NCBI GenBank assembly: GCA_919901745.1
Contig: CAKKPP010000007.1
Span: forward strand, 62,001 to 126,000
DNA from: Chloroflexota bacterium
Lineage (GTDB): Bacteria > Chloroflexota > Limnocylindria > Limnocylindrales > CSP1-4
Length of the DNA stretch: 64,000 bases
Direction: 5' to 3'
This document shows, in pieces, positions 56,111-64,000 of this stretch. The notes under the pieces were generated by a model, which was not told the origin of the DNA, ran no database searches, and was given only the letters and a program-made list of their open reading frames with translations. The position numbers and the translations under genes were made by a program. Within the stretch, counting starts at the first letter, position 1; the number at the start of each line of letters is the position of its first letter.

Positions 56111-56533
56111 TCGGGTCTGGCCAGGGCATCACTTTCCGGGCCGGCCACGTCCGCTGTTAGGGCGTTGCGCCTAGTGACATACCCGCGAACCGTCGAGTAG
56201 CGTTGACGGGGATCATCGGAGGTCGACCGATGCGGGTCCTTGACGATCATCCGAGGGGGCAAGCGATGGATCGGAAGCGGCAGGGCCAGGGGCAAAGCCC
56301 ATGAGGCGGGGGCCGAACCCGAAGAGCGCTCGTCAAACGAGATCGCGCTCGATTCACTCGGGACGCCTGCGATTGTGGATGACTCTCTGTCGATCTTATG
56401 GTTCTCGGACTAACCGGCCGACGCGCCGGCACGGGACACGCACCGTGGCGTCCGCGACCTCGTGTGGTCGAGATGGAGGGGACCGGCGCGCGGGCGTTCG
56501 TGCCGTTCTCATGATCGCTGGGAGGGAATGATC
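56111..56533 (+). other. 423-base leader region of the RHS gene with two short coupled reading frames
   Basis: GC content drops slightly here. ATG at 56230, 8 bases after GGAGG, opens a 24-codon frame (MRVLDDHPRGQAMDRKRQGQ and on) ending at 56304. An ATG at 56301 overlaps that stop and opens a 76-codon Arg-rich frame ending at TGA 56529-56531, which overlaps an in-frame ATG of the RHS gene at 56528. Neither product looks like a known protein. They may be leader peptides or chance. No other gene is seen. Confidence 0.35.
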
Positions 56534-59500
56534 ATGGCGCGCGATCGTGTTCGACCACACCGCGGAATCGCAGTTCTGGTCGCCATCCTGACGATCGTCC
56601 AGTCGAACGTGGTCAGCCCTGCCCTGACGCGCGCCGCCATCAGGCCACCCGAGACGGACGAGATCTCCGCCCCCGCGACGCACGCCGCTGGCGATGGTCT
56701 CCTCGGGCGCTATTACCCGAACCTCACCTGGTCCGGGACGCCCAGCCTCGAGCGGGTTGACCCGACCATCGACTTCAACTGGGGCGCGGGCGGTCATCCG
56801 ATTCCCTCGGCGGACTTCAGCATCGCCTGGTCGGGATCGCTCCTGGCCGAGGTCGCGGGAACCTACACGTTCGCCCTCTACTCCGACGACGGCTCCACTC
56901 TCAGCCTCGACGGGGCCCTGGTGGTCAACAACGGCGGCGCCCATCCGCCCCAGCAAGTCTCGAACACCGTCGCGCTCAGCGCTGGCCTCCACACCGTCAG
57001 CCTGCCCTTCTTCGAATGTTGCGGCGGAGACGCTCTCGTCGTGCTGTCTTGGACCCCGCCCGGTGCGACGGGGCTCGTCGTGGTTCCACAAGCCGTCCTC
57101 TTCAGCGATACCCAGCCGGTCGAGCCGGCGCCGCCCGGAACCGACCCGGAGCGGAACGGCGGGACCGGCGGCGATCCGGTGTCGACCTACAGCGGCGCGT
57201 TCCGCCACACCTTCCTGGACCTGGCCATCGCCGGCCGGGGCCCGGCCCCCGTGTTTTCGCGGTCCTACAACAGCGCGGACACGCGCAGCACCGTCCTCGG
57301 GCAAGGCTGGACGCATGGGTACGCGGCCCGGCTGCGCTCGCCCGGCGATGGGACGGACGACCAGCTCGTGGTGGGACCGGACGGTGGGACCGAGCGGTAC
57401 GTCGCCAACGGGGACGGCACGTTCAGCCCACCGCCGACCGCGACGAGCGTGTTCGTCCGCAACCCGGACGGCACGTTCACGCTGACGGACAAGGCCCAGG
57501 CCCGCCTGGTCTTCGGGCCGAGCGGCAATCTGAGCGCGATCAGCGACCGGTACGGCAACACCTCGACCCTTGGCTACAACGCCCAGAACGAGCTCGTATC
57601 GATCTCGGACCCGGCCGGACGCGGCTCCCTCGCCCTCGCCTACACCAACGGTCTTCTGACGAGTGTGACCGACTGGGCGAGCCCGGCCCGGACGGTCGGC
57701 TACCAGTACGACGCGAACGGCCGCCTGTGGAAGGTGACCGATCGCGAGGGCAAGGTCACGACCCTGGGCTACGACGGGACCTCGTCGCGCCTCGCCACGA
57801 TCACCGATGCCCGGGGCAACGTGGCGCTCACCCTTGTCTACGACGCCCAGGGTCGGGTCACGTCCCAGAAGGACGCCAAGGGTCTGCTCACCGGCGCCAC
57901 GACGACGTTCGGGTACGTCGTCAACGGCGACGGCACCCGGGTGACGACCGTCACCAACCCGTCGACGTCCTTCGAACCGACCTTCAGCCCGACCATGGTC
58001 GACACCTACAACGCCCAGGGCTTCCTGACCTCGCGCGTGACCCGCCCCAGCTCGACCGAGACGCTGACCGAGAGCTATGCCTACGAGGTGACGGGGTTCC
58101 GGGCGTCGGTTACCGACCCGCGCGGCAACACCACCGAGTTCTGCTACGACCGGAGCCATGCCGGGGCCACGATCGCCGGCAGCCGCGGCAACCTGACGCG
58201 GATCATCGGCCCCGCGCCGACGGCCGGCGCGAACCGCCCGGTCACGCTCATCGCGTACGACGCCACGAACAACGTCACCCAGACCGTCGCCCCTGCCGGC
58301 GTCGCGTCGGGCACGAGCGTCTCCTGTTCCACGAACCTGGCCGCCTTCGATGTCGACTTCGCGACCGATCTCGCCTACGACGCCGCGGGAGCGAGGCTCC
58401 TCTCGACGACGAGCCGCTACACCGACCCCGACAGCGGAGCCACGAGCGCAGTCACCAAGTACGAATACGGCGATGCCGCCAACCCGGGGCAGGTCACCCG
58501 GATCATCCCGCCCCGCGGGAATACCACCGCGTCGCCGGACTACACCTTTGCCGCGACATTCACGTACTTCGGGACGGGCACCCGGGCCGGTCTGATCGAG
58601 AGCACCAGTGACGCGCTCGGCAACAAGACCACGTACGACCACGACCCGGTCGGCCGCCTGACGAGTTCGGTCGGCCCGCTCGGCAATGCCGCGGGCGGCG
58701 TTCCGGCCGAGCACCGGACCGAGTACGTCTACGACAGGGAGGACCGCCCGCGCTTCGTGAAGCTGCCGGCCCCGGCCGCGGGCGGCGCGCAGCTCGTGAC
58801 CGAGACCCGCTATGACGAGGTCGGCAACAGGACCGTCCAGATCGACGCCAACGGACAGGTCACGACCTACGCCTACGACAATCGTGACGGGCTCCTCCAG
58901 GTCAAGGAGAGCCCCTCGGTCTGGTCCAATCCTGCCTCACCCCCGGGCGACGCGATCACGACCGAGTACGCCTACGACGCGGGGGGCAACATGACCCGGA
59001 CCACGCGGGCCAAGGGCGACGCGGCCCAGGAGCGGGTGGTCGACTACGTCCACGACGGCCGCGGCCTGGTCCGGCGCGAGACGCAGTACCCGTCGTGGCC
59101 GACGACGAGCCCGACCCTGGTGGCCACCTCGACCTACGATGCGAACGGCAATCTCGCGGTCGCGACCGACCAGCTCGGCCGGACCACGACCATGGCCTAC
59201 GACCTCCTCAACCGACCGACGTCGATGAACTACAGCGACCCGGCCACCCCCGACGTCAGCTACACCTACGACGCGAACAACAACCGGACCTCGATGGTCG
59301 ACGGCACCGGGACCTCGACCTACACCTACGACGAATTCGACCGGCTCCTCTCGGTCACGACCCCCGGCCCCAGGACGGTCGGCTACCGCTACGACCGCGA
59401 CGGCAACCGGACCAGGCTCATCTATCCCGACGCGACCGCGGTCACCTACACCTTCGACAAGGCCGGCCGGATGAGCGGTCTCGCCGACTGGGCCAGCCGC

Positions 59501-62215
59501 ACGGTCGGCTACACGTACTTCGCCGACGGCCTTGTCCAGACCGCGACGAACCCGAACGGGACCCTCTCCACGTACAGCTACGACAACGCGCGCCGGCTCA
59601 GCGATGTCGTGCACGCGGGACCGCTGCTCACGATCGACGAGCGCCACTATTCGCTCGATGCGCTCGGCAACGTCCTTGGCGTCGCCGGCGGGGGCACCGC
59701 GAGCGCCGCCACGACGCGCGTGTCGGAGAGCACCACCCACGGCCAGGGCAACGGCGTGTCGGACGACAGCTACCTGAGCGCCGACGGCCGCTTCGTGACC
59801 TACCGCTCGACGTCCTCGAACCTCGTCGCCGACGACACCAACGGGGTGATGGACGTGTTCGTCCACGATCGCATGACCGGAACCACGATCCGTGCGTCGG
59901 TCGATGCCGCCGGCGTCCAGGGCAACGCCCAGTCCGACGACTCGGCGATCAGCGCCGATGGGCGCTACGTCACGTTCAAGAGCCAGGCGTCCAACTTCGT
60001 GGCCAACGACACCAACGGGACGGCCTGGGACATCTTCCGCAAGGACCTCCAGACCGGCGCGATCAGCCGGGTGTCGACGTCGAGCGCGGGTGCCCAGTCG
60101 AACGGCTCAAGCCACGACCCGGTGATCAGTGCCGACGGCCGCTACGTGGCCTACCGCAGCTCCGCCACCAACCTGGTCTCCGGTGATGCCAACGCCCAGC
60201 AGGACATCTTCCGCAAGGACACCGTGACCGGGACGACGATCCTCATCTCGGTCAGCACCGCCGGCGCCCAGGGCAACGCCCTCTCGGACGACCCCCAGAT
60301 CAGCGACGACGGCAACCGGATCGCCTTCCACTCCGATGCCACCACCCTGGTCAGCGGCGACAGCAACGTTCAGCGCGACGCGTTCCTGCGCGACGTGGCC
60401 GCCGGGACGACCGTCCGGGTCTCGCTGAGCACCGCCGGCGCCCAGGGCAACGGCCGGAGTGCCGAGGTGGCCCTGAGTGGCGACGGCACGGCCGTCGCCT
60501 TCGAGTCGGATGCCTCGAACCTGGTCACCGGCGACAGCAACGCCAAGACCGACGTGTTCATTCACGTCCTCGCCAGCGGCGTCACGACGCGGGTCTCCAC
60601 GAGCGCCGCGGGTGCCCAGGGCAACAAGGCCAGCGCCGAACCGTCGCTGTCGCGCTCCGCCACCGTCATCGCTTTCGACTCGCTCGCGAGCAACCTCATC
60701 AGCGGCGACACCAACAACCGCAAGGACATCTTCACCAAAGACCTCGCCAGCGGGACCGTCACCCGGATGTCGGTCAGCACCGCCGGGGTCCAGGGCAACG
60801 ACACCAGCCGCAACACGTCGGTCTCGGCCGACGGCCAGACGGTCGCCTTCGAGTCCGACTCGACCAACCTCGTGGCCAACGACACGAATGCGGCGCAGGA
60901 CGTGTTCGTCCGCGGCCCGGGCCTCGACGCGAGTACCTACGCCTACGACCGGCTGGACCGCCTGACCTCGGTCGCCGGACCCGACGGCGCCCGGACCTAC
61001 GCCTACGATCCCATCGGCAACCGGACCTCCCGGGTCCTGTCCGGTTCGACCACCGCCTACACCTACGACCGGGCCGACCGGATCAGCGCCGCCGGGCCCA
61101 CGGCCATCAGCGTCACTGCCACCGGGGCCACGACCGCCCGCGGCAGCGATACCTTCGCCTACGACCAGGCCAACCGCGTGCGGACGGCGACCGTCGCCGG
61201 GATCAGCGAGACCTCGACCTACGACGGCGACGGCATCCGCTTCAGCCGCCAGGTCGGCACGGGATCCCTCATCCGCTATGTCAGCGATCCGACGGCCGGC
61301 CTCCCGGTCACGATCGACGACGGGACCCGCAAGTACGTCTGGGGCCTCGGCCTCGCCTACGCCGTGGCGGGCACGGCCGTCGAGGTCCAGCACGCCGACC
61401 GGTTGGGCTCGATCCGCGCGCTGACCGATGGCACGGGTGCCGTCATCGCGACCTACCGGACCGACGAGTTCGGCGTCCCGACCGGCTCGACCGGAGCCTC
61501 GGGCTCGCCCTACCGCTACACCGGCGAGCCGCTCGACGCCAGTGGCCTGACCTACCTGCGCGCCCGCCACTACGACCCGTCCATCGGGCGCTTCATGAGC
61601 CGCGACCCGTTCGCGGGGTTCACCGGGCACCCGCTCAGCCTCAACCGCTACAGCTACGTGACGAACAACCCGACCACGTATGCCGATCCGTCGGGACTGG
61701 TGTCCCCTGGTCCCAGAGGCGGGCCGGGCGGTGGCGCAAGTGGCAAGTCGAAGGTCCTCGGCTGCGGCGGCGAGGCCCACGGCGCTCTTGCCGGTGGAGG
61801 GATTCTATTCCCGTGGCTTGACGCAGCTGATGCGGCGATCTACTTGTGCGAGGGCGACGTTCCGAACGGCCTAATGTCGGGCACCGCGATTATTCCGGGG
61901 CTAGGCGACGCGATCAAGTGGGCGGGCAAGACGCTCCTGAAGGCCCTACGAGTGCCTGCCGCGGTTGAAAGGATCTACTCGGCTCGAGTTCTGGCGCGTA
62001 TGGCCCAAGAGCCCGGACCTTTTCATAACTTCCCGATGTCACTGGATGCCCAAATCTTCGAGGGCAAGCGGGTGGTCGTGAGCGACACGTATGTCGTGTA
62101 CACGCAGCGCGGTTTCGCAAACGGTTACGAGGGAACATACGAGATCGGTGTGCGCGTGTCTGACGGCGGCGGCGTGGAGACAATTGTGCATCGCTTCTTC
62201 AAGCCAAATCCCTAA
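56534..62215 (+). CDS. Secreted RHS/YD-repeat polymorphic toxin-like protein with PA14 and inserted beta-propeller
   Basis: A 1,893-residue protein. After a signal peptide (GIAVLVAILTIVQSNVVSPA) comes a PA14 domain (about 53-193), a DUF6531-type RHS N-terminal module (GGDPVSTYSGAFRHTFLDL, 210-303) and many YD repeats (TYAYDNRDGLLQV, TYTYDEFDRLLSV and others, 323-1056). Seven propeller repeats (1073-1463), more YD repeats and the core RHS end (YLRARHYDPSIGRFMSRDP to DPSG, 1718-1721) follow. The last 172 residues are unrelated to the shell: a hydrophobic Gly-rich stretch, then FHNFPMSLDAQIFEGKR through GTYEIGVRV and IVHRFFKP, a likely toxin tip. ATG 56534 lies 7 bases after GGAGGG; ATG 56528 is possible. 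A probable immunity gene follows after 8 bases. Confidence 0.9.
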   Translation: MARDRVRPHRGIAVLVAILTIVQSNVVSPALTRAAIRPPETDEISAPATHAAGDGLLGRYYPNLTWSGTPSLERVDPTIDFNWGAGGHPIPSADFSIAWSGSLLAEVAGTYTFALYSDDGSTLSLDGALVVNNGGAHPPQQVSNTVALSAGLHTVSLPFFECCGGDALVVLSWTPPGATGLVVVPQAVLFSDTQPVEPAPPGTDPERNGGTGGDPVSTYSGAFRHTFLDLAIAGRGPAPVFSRSYNSADTRSTVLGQGWTHGYAARLRSPGDGTDDQLVVGPDGGTERYVANGDGTFSPPPTATSVFVRNPDGTFTLTDKAQARLVFGPSGNLSAISDRYGNTSTLGYNAQNELVSISDPAGRGSLALAYTNGLLTSVTDWASPARTVGYQYDANGRLWKVTDREGKVTTLGYDGTSSRLATITDARGNVALTLVYDAQGRVTSQKDAKGLLTGATTTFGYVVNGDGTRVTTVTNPSTSFEPTFSPTMVDTYNAQGFLTSRVTRPSSTETLTESYAYEVTGFRASVTDPRGNTTEFCYDRSHAGATIAGSRGNLTRIIGPAPTAGANRPVTLIAYDATNNVTQTVAPAGVASGTSVSCSTNLAAFDVDFATDLAYDAAGARLLSTTSRYTDPDSGATSAVTKYEYGDAANPGQVTRIIPPRGNTTASPDYTFAATFTYFGTGTRAGLIESTSDALGNKTTYDHDPVGRLTSSVGPLGNAAGGVPAEHRTEYVYDREDRPRFVKLPAPAAGGAQLVTETRYDEVGNRTVQIDANGQVTTYAYDNRDGLLQVKESPSVWSNPASPPGDAITTEYAYDAGGNMTRTTRAKGDAAQERVVDYVHDGRGLVRRETQYPSWPTTSPTLVATSTYDANGNLAVATDQLGRTTTMAYDLLNRPTSMNYSDPATPDVSYTYDANNNRTSMVDGTGTSTYTYDEFDRLLSVTTPGPRTVGYRYDRDGNRTRLIYPDATAVTYTFDKAGRMSGLADWASRTVGYTYFADGLVQTATNPNGTLSTYSYDNARRLSDVVHAGPLLTIDERHYSLDALGNVLGVAGGGTASAATTRVSESTTHGQGNGVSDDSYLSADGRFVTYRSTSSNLVADDTNGVMDVFVHDRMTGTTIRASVDAAGVQGNAQSDDSAISADGRYVTFKSQASNFVANDTNGTAWDIFRKDLQTGAISRVSTSSAGAQSNGSSHDPVISADGRYVAYRSSATNLVSGDANAQQDIFRKDTVTGTTILISVSTAGAQGNALSDDPQISDDGNRIAFHSDATTLVSGDSNVQRDAFLRDVAAGTTVRVSLSTAGAQGNGRSAEVALSGDGTAVAFESDASNLVTGDSNAKTDVFIHVLASGVTTRVSTSAAGAQGNKASAEPSLSRSATVIAFDSLASNLISGDTNNRKDIFTKDLASGTVTRMSVSTAGVQGNDTSRNTSVSADGQTVAFESDSTNLVANDTNAAQDVFVRGPGLDASTYAYDRLDRLTSVAGPDGARTYAYDPIGNRTSRVLSGSTTAYTYDRADRISAAGPTAISVTATGATTARGSDTFAYDQANRVRTATVAGISETSTYDGDGIRFSRQVGTGSLIRYVSDPTAGLPVTIDDGTRKYVWGLGLAYAVAGTAVEVQHADRLGSIRALTDGTGAVIATYRTDEFGVPTGSTGASGSPYRYTGEPLDASGLTYLRARHYDPSIGRFMSRDPFAGFTGHPLSLNRYSYVTNNPTTYADPSGLVSPGPRGGPGGGASGKSKVLGCGGEAHGALAGGGILFPWLDAADAAIYLCEGDVPNGLMSGTAIIPGLGDAIKWAGKTLLKALRVPAAVERIYSARVLARMAQEPGPFHNFPMSLDAQIFEGKRVVVSDTYVVYTQRGFANGYEGTYEIGVRVSDGGGVETIVHRFFKPNP
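59750..60921 (+). repeat. Seven 174-base repeats encoding a beta-propeller
   Basis: Seven units of about 58 residues each carry ISADGRYVAYRSSATNLV-like, GDSNAQQDIFRKD-like and VSTAGAQGN elements. The GCCCAGGGCAAC-type marker recurs at about 59915, 60092, 60266, 60440, 60614 and 60788, that is every 174 bases (177 once). The units resemble TolB/PD40 blades; seven would close one propeller. They interrupt the YD-repeat series of the RHS gene. Confidence 0.88.
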
Positions 62216-62223
62216 CCGATGAA

Positions 62224-62766
62224 ATGAGCTTCGAGGCCGATTATCTCGTCGAGGTGCTTCCGGGCCTGCCGGGCTCGGAGGAAGCGCTGGCCTTCGCACG
62301 AGCGGGAATTTCGACTCACTCCGAGGGCTTCATCGTCCGCGTCAGACGAGGCTCGAGCCGCAGCTGGATTGGGAACTTCCAGCCGGGCGACGGGTCGCTG
62401 TCGACCTGGGCGCCGACGCCCGCTTCGGCGTCGCTCCTCGTGGTCGCGGGGGGAACGGGCTATCTGGTATCGGTCGATCATCCTGAGGAATTTCAGGTGC
62501 TGCCGAGCTACCCGATACGTCAGATCGCAACGATCGCCCAAGCCGGCCTGCTCGTCGTGGCGGACCATATCTCGATCGCGGCTACTGACGGAGTCCGCGT
62601 TCTGTGGGTGTCGGAACGCCTCGCTTGGGACGGATTGGAGATCGACGAGGCCAGCCCTCGGATCATCCGAGGCCACAGCGTGGACCCCTCGACAGGTCGA
62701 GCCAGCCTGTTCGTGATCGAGACCCGAAGCGGGCTCCTCGTACAGGGTCGGGCGGTGCCAGGCTGA
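62224..62766 (+). CDS. Candidate immunity protein for the RHS tip
   Basis: A 180-residue soluble protein with no signal peptide, starting 8 bases after the RHS stop. It is beta-rich (GFIVRVRRGSSRSWIGNFQPG, ASLLVVAGGTGYLVSVD, AGLLVVADHISIAATDGVRVLWVSERLAWDGLEI) and acidic overall. GC content is lower and codon use more relaxed than in the housekeeping genes. Position, size, strand and the mismatch with RHS repeats are those of an immunity gene in polymorphic toxin loci. No family name can be given with confidence. Confidence 0.65.
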   Translation: MSFEADYLVEVLPGLPGSEEALAFARAGISTHSEGFIVRVRRGSSRSWIGNFQPGDGSLSTWAPTPASASLLVVAGGTGYLVSVDHPEEFQVLPSYPIRQIATIAQAGLLVVADHISIAATDGVRVLWVSERLAWDGLEIDEASPRIIRGHSVDPSTGRASLFVIETRSGLLVQGRAVPG

Positions 62767-62773
62767 CGAGAGC

Positions 62774-63298
62774 GACCGTCGTCCGCTTCAGCCGCCAGGT
62801 CGGGACCGGACCGGTCACCCGCTGTGTGTCGGACGTCGCCGCGGGGCTGCCGGTCACGATCGACGACGGGACCCGCAAGTACGTCTCGGGTCTCGGCCTC
62901 GCCCATGCCGTGGGCAGGCACAGCAGTCGAGGTCCAGCACACCGACCGCCCCGACCGGGGCCTCGGGCTCCCCCTTCCGCTACACCTGCGAGCCGCTCGA
63001 CGCCAGTGGCCTCAGCTACCTGCGCGCCCGCTACTACGACCCGTCGATCGGGCGGTTCGCGAGCCGCGACCCCTTCGCCGGCGTCGGCAGCTCCCCTTTG
63101 AGCCTCAACCGATACAGCTACGTGACGAACAATCCGACCACTCACATTGACCCATCAGGACGCTGCGTATGGTCTATTCTCGCTACCGCCCCCGGGGGTA
63201 TTACTGTCGTTATCGGAGTCGGGGTCTCGGCTACATGTCTTTTGGTGGTTGCAGCGTTGGGCACCGGCGGCGCGTCCCAGCTGATCTCTTGTTCCTAA
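62774..63298 (+). pseudogene. Decayed second RHS C-terminal cassette
   Basis: This stretch repeats the end of the RHS gene (about 61230-61695): FSRQVGTG, VTIDDGTRKYV, LRARYYDPSIGRFASRDPFAG, SLNRYSYVTNNPTT and DPSG are recognisable. It has no start, and a deletion of about 66 bases near 62950 shifts the frame. After the DPSG boundary (about 63150) a different 45-residue tail follows, with a hydrophobic stretch (TVVIGVGVSATCLLVVAAL) ending at 63298. It is the remnant of a displaced alternative tip, as seen in RHS loci where tips are exchanged by recombination in the conserved core. Confidence 0.8.
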
Positions 63299-63309
63299 CG
63301 CTTGCGGCC

Positions 63310-63900
63310 ATGGGGTTCGTCGGATTCCGCCGAACCGGGCGCGTGGCGTTCGTCGCTGTCACGGCGATAGGGCTCGGGTCAATGGTCCTCGGCGTCATCG
63401 GCTCGTGGCCACAGGTCATCGTTCGGCTGAGCGCTGGCGACGCTATCCTGCTGTTGACGCTCTTCGTCGTGGGGGCGGCTGCGCAGGGACTGCCCCCGGG
63501 CATCGCGCGGCGGATCAAGTTCGGGTTCCGGAGCCGGGAGTGGGAGTTCGATCGACGCTTCTTCCAGTACAAGAAGCAAATCGACGCCGCTCTAGCCGCC
63601 TATCCAGATCCGCCCACATTGGAGGCGTACCGAGCGTGGAAGTCGCGCACGATCGCCGTTGGTGACCGCGTCGTCAAGCAGATGTCGAAGCTGAAGGAAC
63701 CCGACGAGGAGTGGTCGTCCCTCCGCGATGACTACGTCGAGGCGTACACGGGGATCTTGCGCCGCATCGCGCACGACGAGGAACACGATGCTGCGGAGAT
63801 CGTGCGCCGTGGGACTGAACTCAAGGAGAGGGCCGAGGTCCTCATTCGGAAGTATCGCATCGAGCTCGACCGTTTGAGTAGGCCCCGGGACGAGATTTGA
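63310..63900 (+). CDS. Membrane protein with cytoplasmic helical domain; possible second immunity protein
   Basis: A 196-residue protein from ATG 63310 (earlier starts at 63235 or 63169 are possible but overlap the RHS remnant). Two transmembrane helices (VAFVAVTAIGLGSMVLGVI and DAILLLTLFVVGAAAQGL) precede a charged helical region of about 125 residues (REWEFDRRFFQYKKQIDAAL, AEIVRRGTELKERAEVLIRKYRIEL). It directly follows the displaced RHS tip, whose tail is hydrophobic. A membrane immunity protein against that tip is a reasonable inference; no family is recognised. The remaining 100 bases of the window show nothing. Confidence 0.6.
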   Translation: MGFVGFRRTGRVAFVAVTAIGLGSMVLGVIGSWPQVIVRLSAGDAILLLTLFVVGAAAQGLPPGIARRIKFGFRSREWEFDRRFFQYKKQIDAALAAYPDPPTLEAYRAWKSRTIAVGDRVVKQMSKLKEPDEEWSSLRDDYVEAYTGILRRIAHDEEHDAAEIVRRGTELKERAEVLIRKYRIELDRLSRPRDEI

Positions 63901-64000
63901 TTCGTCGCACATTGGGCGGCATGGCTCCCGTAGATGCGTCGCCGACGCAGGCCATCCCACATCCGCGGTCATCGACGCCTTCGGGGAGACCGGCCTGCGC

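Noticed and set aside
56396..58714. 772-codon minus-strand frame opposite the RHS gene
   Set aside because: Gly/Arg/Val-rich antisense of repetitive YD coding sequence; no support from domains or ribosome binding site.
59750..60921. Regular 174-base repeats considered as a CRISPR or satellite array
   Set aside because: They are in frame, protein-coding, and encode a propeller blade; units are far too long and lack spacers.

Overview
The window is about 70% GC and gene-dense, with many ATGA/GTGA stop-start overlaps, a strong bias to G or C at third codon positions, coenzyme F420 biosynthesis together with several F420-type (LLM) oxidoreductases, and Tad-type pilin-like genes. This fits a free-living Chloroflexota of the Limnocylindria/Ellin6529 kind; a deep actinobacterium is the main alternative. 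No rRNA, tRNA, transposase or CRISPR array was recognised, so the assignment rests on gene content only.

Layout. 1-9.1 kb holds arginine biosynthesis: argH on the + strand and a tightly overlapping argC-argJ-argB-argR-argG operon on the - strand, whose promoter carries an ARG-box-like palindrome between its -35 and -10. An arrestin-like protein and adenosine deaminase sit between. 9.1-16 kb has an OsmC protein, two multidomain histidine kinases (one truncated and apparently frameshifted into its response regulator) and an ABC exporter. 16-20.2 kb has two TadE-like proteins, a TadG-like protein and thioredoxin reductase. 20.3-27.7 kb is an F420 block: cofE, cofC, cofD, three LLM oxidoreductases and an FMN/F420-binding split-barrel protein, plus MTA phosphorylase. 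27.7-38.1 kb is housekeeping: an IMPase, a lipoprotein, a 5'-3' exonuclease, nicotinamidase, a homodimeric pyruvate dehydrogenase E1 (aceE), an FTR1 iron permease and a glucose/sorbosone-type dehydrogenase. 38.1-39.5 kb has a MarR regulator facing a 31-codon remnant of a yceI gene across a palindromic operator, then an Rrf2 Fe-S regulator.

39.6-48.5 kb is the metabolic highlight: an operon for an exported type II DMSO-reductase-family molybdoenzyme whose alpha and beta subunits resemble the Nitrospira-type nitrite oxidoreductase (NxrA/NxrB). It also has a TorD-like chaperone, a heme-b gamma subunit, two unrecognised soluble proteins and a polytopic membrane protein. The Rrf2 regulator just upstream is a plausible controller.

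48.5-56.1 kb carries a SufS-like aminotransferase, a DAAO-family oxidase, membrane proteins, a dimethylarginine-dimethylaminohydrolase-like enzyme and an M20 deacetylase. The gap before the amidinohydrolase holds three copies of a 13-bp palindrome exactly 94 bp apart.

56.1-64 kb is the accessory end: a 1,893-residue secreted RHS/YD-repeat protein with an N-terminal PA14 domain, a seven-unit beta-propeller inserted among its YD repeats, and a variable C-terminal tip after the DPSG boundary. Next come a likely immunity gene, a decayed second RHS tip cassette with its own different tail, and a membrane protein that may be a second immunity gene. This is the best candidate for a previously undescribed system in the window.
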